From Roseateles saccharophilus (GTDB taxonomy: Bacteria > Pseudomonadota > Gammaproteobacteria > Burkholderiales > Burkholderiaceae_C): a stretch of 64,000 nt of DNA. Below, in pieces: positions 58,981-64,000 of the stretch (positions are counted from its first letter, which is position 1; each line of letters opens with the position of its first letter). The position numbers were made by a program, and so were the translations under genes. The notes below the pieces were generated by a model. It worked only from the letters and a program-made list of their open reading frames with translations, made no database searches and was not told where the DNA came from. The DNA lies in NCBI RefSeq assembly GCF_004342485.1, contig NZ_SMBU01000020.1, forward strand, positions 1-64,000, written 5' to 3'.

Positions 58981-59859
58981 TCAGAACTCGTTGACGACCG
59001 CGCCCAGCAGCTGCGCCGAGCTGCCGGCCAGGCTGGCCACGAGATCCTGCAGGGCAGAGATCTTGTTCTCATTCTTGCGCGTCAGCACCAGCGCAGCACC
59101 GCAACGGGCCGCGACGACACAGGCGTCCGCGCCGAGCGATGCGGCGGCCGTGTCGATGACGACATGGTCGAACTTGGTCGAGAGCTCGCGGATGAGCAGC
59201 GCGAAGGCCGGGCGCTCGATCAGCTCCAGCGGGTTCGGCGGGATGGGGCCGCAGGGCAGCACGAACAGGCCCGACACGCCTTCGACCGTCTGGATGAGCT
59301 GGTTCTCGGCGCGGCCGGACAGCAGCGTGGACAGGCCCGCGCTGTTGCTCACCTTGAAGACCTCGTGCTGGCGCGGGCCGCGCAGGTCGGCGTCGATGAT
59401 GAGGGTGCGCCCGCCGAGCTGGGCGAGAGACACGGCGAGGTTGGCCGCGAAATAGGTCTTGCCGTCGCCGCTCGCGGGGCTGATGACGGCCAGGGCCTGG
59501 CGTGCGGCCTCGCCCTGACCCAGCCTCATCGTGACCTGGCTGCGCACGGCACGGATGGCCTCGGCCTGCACCGAGAAGGGCTGCAACAGCGTGACGAGTT
59601 CGGGGCTGGCGAGACGGCGCTCGGCATTGGCCAGCGGGTAGTGGAACTGCTGGGCCAGTGCGTTCAGAACGTCGTCGGGGCTGGCCAGGCCAAGCGTGAT
59701 GGCGGCTTCGCCGAAGCGCACGCCATGCTCACGTTGGTAGCTCAGCACCTTCTCGACCTCGGCGGCGCTGAGATTGCGCGCGTCGCGGATCAGGTCGCCA
59801 ATCGGACGGTCATGCAGTTCGGCAGGGGCGTTCACGGGCGCTCCGGAGGTTGCGTTCAT
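58981..59859 (-). CDS. epsG: Chain-length determinant tyrosine kinase EpsG
   Basis: A 292-residue cytoplasmic BY-kinase-like partner of EpsF. An N-terminal MshEN-like segment (I-G-D-L-I-R-D-A-R-N, G-V-R-F-G-E-A-A near 15-55) precedes the kinase domain, with Walker A in S-P-A-S-G-D-G-K-T-Y (about 129-138) and the second Walker motif in L-I-I-D-A-D-L-R-G-P-R-Q-H. The C terminus ends in G-A-V-V-N-E-F without the tyrosine cluster typical of Wzc kinases. It sits 5 bp after epsF. Confidence 0.92.
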   Translation of the reverse strand: MNATSGAPVNAPAELHDRPIGDLIRDARNLSAAEVEKVLSYQREHGVRFGEAAITLGLASPDDVLNALAQQFHYPLANAERRLASPELVTLLQPFSVQAEAIRAVRSQVTMRLGQGEAARQALAVISPASGDGKTYFAANLAVSLAQLGGRTLIIDADLRGPRQHEVFKVSNSAGLSTLLSGRAENQLIQTVEGVSGLFVLPCGPIPPNPLELIERPAFALLIRELSTKFDHVVIDTAAASLGADACVVAARCGAALVLTRKNENKISALQDLVASLAGSSAQLLGAVVNEF

Positions 59860-59864
59860 GGGCT

Positions 59865-61295
59865 TCAGGCGGATTTGCCTGGGGCTTGGCCGAGCAGTCT
59901 TTGCTGCATCAGATTGGCCTTGGCCGCCCGGCCGAACAGGCGGCGCGCATTCGGCGAGGGCAGGACGCCGATGATCGGCAGGGCCACGGCCTGGACCACG
60001 TCGTCGGCACCGCGCACGCGGCGGTCCAGCATTTCCATCGCCACGACGACGGCCACCGCGAGCAGCGTGCCGGCGAACACGGCCACCGCCATGTTCAGGA
60101 TGAGCTTGGGCGAGGTCGGCTCCACCGGTGCCACTGCCTGGGACAGCACCGAGATGTTGCTCTGGGTGGCCATGCTCTCCAGCGTCGTCTGGTTCAGGCG
60201 CTGCATGATCTGGTCATAGGTGCGCTGGGCGTTCTCGACGTCTCGGGCGAGCACCGAGCCATCGTCGCGCACGGCCTTCATCTGCAGCACCTTGGTACGC
60301 TGCGCCTCGAGCTGGGCCTTGATCTCGCCGGCGCGCTGCTGGTTGATGTTGTTGGCGATGCCCAGCGAACTCGTGACCTTGACGGTTTCGCCGTCGATGC
60401 GGGTCTTGAGTTCGGCCAGATTGGCGCGGGTCTCGACGACCTGGGGGTTCCTGTCGCCGAGCTTCGCGGTGAGCTCCTGCAGCTTGGCCTCCAGCCGCGC
60501 CTGGTCGGCCTTGAGGCCGGCGATCAGCGGGTTGTTGAGCACCTCCTGCATGCGGTCCGCTCCGGCGCCGCGTGCGGCGGACTGGCGGCTGCCCGAGTCC
60601 GAGGCCAGCGATTGCAGCCCGACGTACTGCGTAGAGAGCTCAGTCAGCCGCGCACTTTCGACGTCCAGCCGCTCGTCCGTGGCGATGATGCCCTTCTCTC
60701 GCTGGAACTCGGACAACTTGCTCTGCGCCTTCTCGAGCCCGTCACGTGCCTCTTTGGCGCGTTGATCGAAAAACGACGAGTAGAGCCGCGCCGGCTCGAC
60801 GCGCATCTCGATGTTGGTCTCGAGATAGGCCTGCACGAAGGCATTGGCCAGGGCCGCCGCGAACTTGGGGTCGGCGGCCTTGTAGGTGACGGTGATGACG
60901 TTGGACTCGCGCGAGGGCTTCACGTCCAGCGCCTTCTGGAAGGCGCCGCTGAGCCATTGCTCGATGCTGCCTTCGCCCTTGGTGGCCGCCTGCCACTGCT
61001 CGCGGATCTGCGGGTTCTCGGTGAGCTTGAGATTGCGCACGACCTTGACCGCGACGCGGTCGCTCTGGATCACGTCGATCTGGGTCGCGACCAGGCTGGG
61101 ATTGATGCCGCCGGAGTACAGGACCGCCGCGAGCGGGTCGGGCTTGGTCGAGTCGACGACGACGGAAGCCGCCGCGGTATAGCTGCGCGGCCAGACCAGG
61201 CTGAGCAGCCCGGCGAGCACGACGATGGCGGCGAACACACCGACCGCGACCTTGTAGCGCGCGCGCAGGATCGCCAGGAATTGGACAAAGTTCAT
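59865..61295 (-). CDS. epsF: Chain-length determinant protein EpsF (Wzz domain)
   Basis: A 476-residue polysaccharide co-polymerase. The start at 61295 gives a first membrane segment at about 12-32 (V-G-V-F-A-A-I-V-V-L-A-G-L-L). A long periplasmic region with coiled-coil heptads follows (about 170-390), and a second membrane segment at about 420-440 (M-A-V-A-V-F-A-G-T-L-L-A-V). The kinase is separate (EpsG). It is expected to set chain length and couple polymerisation to export through EpsE. Confidence 0.92.
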   Translation of the reverse strand: MNFVQFLAILRARYKVAVGVFAAIVVLAGLLSLVWPRSYTAAASVVVDSTKPDPLAAVLYSGGINPSLVATQIDVIQSDRVAVKVVRNLKLTENPQIREQWQAATKGEGSIEQWLSGAFQKALDVKPSRESNVITVTYKAADPKFAAALANAFVQAYLETNIEMRVEPARLYSSFFDQRAKEARDGLEKAQSKLSEFQREKGIIATDERLDVESARLTELSTQYVGLQSLASDSGSRQSAARGAGADRMQEVLNNPLIAGLKADQARLEAKLQELTAKLGDRNPQVVETRANLAELKTRIDGETVKVTSSLGIANNINQQRAGEIKAQLEAQRTKVLQMKAVRDDGSVLARDVENAQRTYDQIMQRLNQTTLESMATQSNISVLSQAVAPVEPTSPKLILNMAVAVFAGTLLAVAVVVAMEMLDRRVRGADDVVQAVALPIIGVLPSPNARRLFGRAAKANLMQQRLLGQAPGKSA

Positions 61296-61314
61296 CGCTG
61301 GATCCCAGAAAAGA

Positions 61315-62142
61315 TCAGAACAGGCTTTCCTTGACGTAGACCACGTCGCCATCCTTGACGCCGTCGTCCATCGCCGGCTGCATGACCTGCACCTTGCCGT
61401 CCGCGGACTTTCGGTGCACGCGGATGCCGCGCTCGGTGCCGCGCTGGGTCAGGCCGCCGCCGGCGGCGAGCACCTGCATCAGCGTCATGCCGCGCTCAAG
61501 GCGCATCGGGCCGGGGCGCTGCACTTCGCCGTAGATGTAGACGATGGGCGCGCGGTCGACCCAGAGCACGTCGCCGTTCTGGATCAGCACGTCGCTGGCG
61601 GCGCGGTCGCTGTTGGCCGCGAAGACGCTGGGCAGATCGATTTCCAGGCGCAGGGGCTTGCCGTCGCGCATGCCGGTCAGCACGAGCTGGTCGCCGCCGG
61701 TGCTGGCCACGCCGCCGGCGTTGGCCAGCAGGTCGGTCACGCGCATGTCGGCCGTCTCGATGGGGAAGCGGCCCGGGCGGTTGACCTGGCCGAGCACGCT
61801 GGCCTGGTTGCCCTTGACCTGCAGCAGCACCAGCGTGACCTGGGGCTGCTTGACGTAGTTGCCGTTCCTCAGGCCGTCGGCGATGAGCTTCTCGGCGGCG
61901 CTGACGCCCAGGCCACCGATCCGCACATTGCCCAGCAGCGGGTAGCTGATGACGCCGGTCTCGGAGACGCGGGTCTCGAGCGTCAGGTCGGGGTTCTGGT
62001 AGACGACGACGCGCACGACGTCACCCGCGCCGAGCCTGTACTCGGCCGCCGCCGCACCGGCCGCCGCGCCGGCCTGGGCCTGGGCGCCAAGGCCGCCGAG
62101 GCCCAGCACCGCCGCGATGAGGAGGTGATGCAGGCGGATCAT
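61315..62142 (-). CDS. epsE: Polysaccharide export outer-membrane protein EpsE
   Basis: A 275-residue Wza-related export protein. A signal peptide at 1-22 (H-H-L-L-I-A-A-V-L-G-L-G-G-L-G-A-Q) is followed by a Poly_export domain, with Y-R-L-G-A-G-D-V-V-R-V-V-V near 38-50 and S-Y-P-L-L-G-N-V. An SLBB-like repeat follows (V-N-R-P-G-R-F-P-I near 119-127) and a second (V-Q-R-P-G-P-M-R-L-E near 206-215). No lipobox cysteine is obvious. The start overlaps epsD by 4 nt. Confidence 0.93.
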   Translation of the reverse strand: MIRLHHLLIAAVLGLGGLGAQAQAGAAAGAAAAEYRLGAGDVVRVVVYQNPDLTLETRVSETGVISYPLLGNVRIGGLGVSAAEKLIADGLRNGNYVKQPQVTLVLLQVKGNQASVLGQVNRPGRFPIETADMRVTDLLANAGGVASTGGDQLVLTGMRDGKPLRLEIDLPSVFAANSDRAASDVLIQNGDVLWVDRAPIVYIYGEVQRPGPMRLERGMTLMQVLAAGGGLTQRGTERGIRVHRKSADGKVQVMQPAMDDGVKDGDVVYVKESLF

Positions 62143-63101
62143 TTCAGCCCCATGCCCTTGGAGATGGAGGCGGAATCAAGACCGCTGGCGGCCGGCGCCG
62201 GCGCTTCGCTGGCCGCCGGTGCCGTCACGGCCGGAGCGCTGGCGGGCGCCTCGGCGGGTTGCGCGAACTTGCCGACATATTCGATCTTGGAGCTGTCACG
62301 CAGCGCCTTCAGGTCCTTCTGCATGGCCTCGGCGCGGCGCTGGTTCAGCAGGAAGGCCTCGATGGCCGGGCGGGCGCGGGCCTCGTCGACGGGCTGCGCA
62401 CGCGAGCCGACCAGGGTCAGCACGGTCAGGCCGGCAGGATTGGGGCTGACGACGGAGTCGCCGTCCTTCATCTTCGCGATGTTGTCCAGGCTGGACAGCG
62501 GCAGCTGCTCCGCGGCGCGCAGGGCCTGGCTGCCGGCGAAGTGGTATTCGTTGGACTTCAGGAAATCGACGAACTCGGTGATGCTCTTGGCCGCGCCCAG
62601 CTTGGCGCGGATAGCCTCGAACTGCTCGGGCCTGGCCTCGATGTTGAGTTCCTGCAGGCTGTAGATGCGCCGTTCCTTGAAGAGGGCCGGCTTGTCGGCG
62701 TAGTACTTGGCGATCTCGTCGTTGCCCGGCTTGGCAACGGCCTCGCCGACGCGCTCGGCATAGGCCCGCGCAATGATTTCGCGCTTGGCGGCCTCGATCT
62801 GCTCCACAACGCGCGGGTCGCGGTCGAGCTTCTGCTCCTGCGCCTTCTGGACGGCGAGCTCCTGGTCGATCAGGCGCTCCAGCACCTGGCGGCCGGCAGC
62901 CTCGGCCTGCTCGGGCTTAAGCCCGGGCTGGCGCTGCAGCACGAAGTTGATCTGGTGGACGGTGATTTCTTCCTTGTTGACCTTGGCCGCGGTCTGGGAG
63001 GCCTTGTCACCTTTGTCGCCACCGCAGGCGACGAGCAGCGCGGCGGCCGCGACGACGGCCAACAGCAGTGGCGCCCGGGGGTTGATCAGTTGGTTTGCCA
63101 T
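62139..63101 (-). CDS. epsD: EpsD-family peptidyl-prolyl isomerase-like lipoprotein
   Basis: A 320-residue lipoprotein of the EpsD family (SurA/PpiC-related). The start at 63101 gives a signal with P-L-L-L-A-V-V-A-A-A-A-L-L-V-A-C (cysteine at about 26). An A-K-V-N-K-E-E-I-T-V-H-Q-I near 40-52 and an E-R-L-I-D-Q-E-L-A-V near 80 are typical of SurA-like N domains. The C terminus is a low-complexity A/P-rich stretch. It is the first gene of the minus-strand eps core and probably assists export components in the periplasm. Confidence 0.88.
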   Translation of the reverse strand: MANQLINPRAPLLLAVVAAAALLVACGGDKGDKASQTAAKVNKEEITVHQINFVLQRQPGLKPEQAEAAGRQVLERLIDQELAVQKAQEQKLDRDPRVVEQIEAAKREIIARAYAERVGEAVAKPGNDEIAKYYADKPALFKERRIYSLQELNIEARPEQFEAIRAKLGAAKSITEFVDFLKSNEYHFAGSQALRAAEQLPLSSLDNIAKMKDGDSVVSPNPAGLTVLTLVGSRAQPVDEARARPAIEAFLLNQRRAEAMQKDLKALRDSSKIEYVGKFAQPAEAPASAPAVTAPAASEAPAPAASGLDSASISKGMGLK

Positions 63102-63184
63102 CTGTTTCACGGTCCTTGTTATGCAGAGGAAGGGCACCCAGCCCGGGGTCAGCGAACGAGTGTAGCGGTGGGATATGTCGCTTC

Positions 63185-63521
63185 TGTGGGGGCTCGCGAC
63201 CCCACAAAAGGCTTCGCTTCGAGCTCACGGTTAGAGCGATTTCAAGGCAGAAGTTCCCTGGCCCCCACGTTCGTGGGGGACGCGATCCGACGCCTGCGGA
63301 AACCGCCTCCCGGCGGTCCGGATTTCAATGGCGCAGGGCGCGTGATTCAGGGCCTTGCGGGCCGAGCGCCGGGCCTGCCAATGGCCAGAGGCCATCGGCC
63401 TTGCGTAGGCACAAGCAGTCCGCAGGGACTGCCTGTGTCCGACTCCAGTTCCCAAGCCGGCCCGCGCTGGCGAAGTGCTCGGGGCCGATGCCGCGGGCAC
63501 CGCCGCCCCCGCGGGGGGCGG
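63185..63521. repeat. Cluster of six hairpins in the epsD-ubiE gap
   Basis: The 453-bp gap 63102-63554 contains no credible gene but six perfect or near-perfect inverted repeats. They are TGTGGGG/CCCCACA (63185-63206), CCCCCACG/CGTGGGGG (63262-63279), ACCGCC/GGCGGT (63302-63317), ATGGCC/GGCCAT (63381-63395), GCAGTCC/GGACTGC with extended outer pairing (63409-63438) and CCGCCCCC/GGGGGCGG (63503-63521). The stretch lies both downstream of ubiE and upstream of epsD on the minus strand. It could be a structured leader, a run of repetitive extragenic elements, or part of ubiE termination. Confidence 0.6.
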
Positions 63522-63554
63522 ACCAGCGTACCCGCCGGGTCGGGGGGCCTCAAT

Positions 63555-64000
63555 TCAACATTTGATGCCGGCGTGCAAGGCGACGAGGCCGGCGCTGAGG
63601 TTGTGCACATCGACATGGCCGAAGCCGGCCGTCTTCATCATGGCCTTGAGCGTGGCCTGGTCGGGGTGCATGCGGATGGACTCGGCCAGGTAGCGGTAGC
63701 TCTCGGCGTCGCCGGCGAACAGCGAGCCCAGCTTGGGCAGGATGTTGAAGGAGTACCAGTCGTAGGGCTTCTTCAGCGGCTCGGCGATCTTGGAGAACTC
63801 CAGCACCAGCAGCCGGCCACCCGGTTTGAGCACGCGGCACATCTCGGCCAGGGCCTGGTCCTTGTGCGTCATGTTGCGCAGGCCGAAGGCCACGCTGACG
63901 AGGTCGAAGCTCTCGCTCTTGAAAGGCAGCTTCTCGGCGTCGGCCAGGCTGGTGGGCAGGATCAGGCCTTCGTCCAGCAGCCGGTTGCGGCCCTGGCGCA
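63555..64000 (-). CDS. ubiE: Ubiquinone/menaquinone methyltransferase UbiE, C-terminal part
   Basis: A C-methyltransferase of ubiquinone synthesis, entering from the right edge without its N terminus. About 148 residues are visible and read through to the stop at 63555. Landmarks are [33 protein letters not shown] and [10 protein letters not shown], all typical of UbiE. The C terminus, [13 protein letters not shown], is complete. On this strand ubiJ and ubiB follow only after the 38.5-kb eps locus. Confidence 0.93.
   Translation of the reverse strand, partial: RQGRNRLLDEGLILPTSLADAEKLPFKSESFDLVSVAFGLRNMTHKDQALAEMCRVLKPGGRLLVLEFSKIAEPLKKPYDWYSFNILPKLGSLFAGDAESYRYLAESIRMHPDQATLKAMMKTAGFGHVDVHNLSAGLVALHAGIKC

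Noticed and set aside
24567-63101. LPS O-antigen locus rather than exopolysaccharide
   Set aside because: The EpsD-E-F-G, EpsL, exosortase B and EpsI set points to a methanolan-type exported polysaccharide; no LPS core or lipid A genes are present. Ligation to lipid A by the Wzy/WaaL-like protein cannot be excluded entirely.
63231-63500. An 89-codon minus-strand frame in the epsD-ubiE gap
   Set aside because: No ribosome binding site or recognisable protein; the frame runs through several hairpins.
63185-63521. CRISPR array
   Set aside because: The hairpins differ from one another in sequence and spacing; there are no identical direct repeats with unique spacers and no cas genes.

Overview
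The window is 64 kb of GC-rich DNA. Its gene content and order fit a betaproteobacterium of the order Burkholderiales, probably in the Rubrivivax/Leptothrix/Roseateles neighbourhood; the lineage is inferred from gene content and codon use, not from any rRNA gene. The signs are the aspS–DUF502–fmdB and ubiJ–ubiB groupings, a hut operon run by HutC and HutF/HutG, and a methanolan-type eps locus with exosortase B.

Positions 1–3045 form an AT-richer accessory strip. It holds the N-terminal end of an IS-type transposase running off the left edge, two uncharacterised genes (one with a weak nuclease-like signature) and a possible 37-codon ORF with a strong Shine-Dalgarno sequence.

Positions 3046–13579 carry nitrogen-source utilisation. 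An L-asparaginase II converges on a chemoreceptor. Next comes a complete histidine-utilisation locus: hutF-hutG-hutI-hutD-hutC on the minus strand and hutU-hutH on the plus strand, with a palindromic HutC operator between the two arms. Together they take histidine to urocanate, imidazolonepropionate, formiminoglutamate, formylglutamate and glutamate.

Positions 13599–24433 are mostly minus-strand housekeeping genes: clsB, an EEP-family phosphodiesterase, nudB, a CsgG-like lipoprotein with an apparent 1-nt frameshift, vapBC, aspS (with terminator), a DUF502 gene, an fmdB-like gene, a sodium/solute symporter, ubiB and ubiJ.

Positions 24567–63101 are a 38.5-kb exopolysaccharide locus. Its left plus-strand arm encodes the initiating sugar-phosphate transferase, EpsL, GalE, ManC and RmlBDAC. 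The middle has UppP, an unrelated-looking DUF3604/Bug pair, Ugd, a UDP-glucuronate epimerase, WecG-type and GT4 transferases, a secreted polysaccharide-lyase-like lipoprotein, an acyltransferase and an AsnB-type amidotransferase. The right minus-strand arm has more glycosyltransferases, Wzy, Wzx, Fcl, Gmd, EpsI, exosortase B, EpsG, EpsF, EpsE and EpsD. The enzymes predict a Wzx/Wzy-made polymer that may contain glucose or galactose, mannose, L-rhamnose, L-fucose and uronic acid, possibly acylated and amidated.

Positions 63102–63554 are an untranslated, hairpin-rich stretch. The window ends inside ubiE (minus strand). The whole eps locus therefore lies between ubiE and ubiJ-ubiB, genes that are commonly close together in related bacteria.
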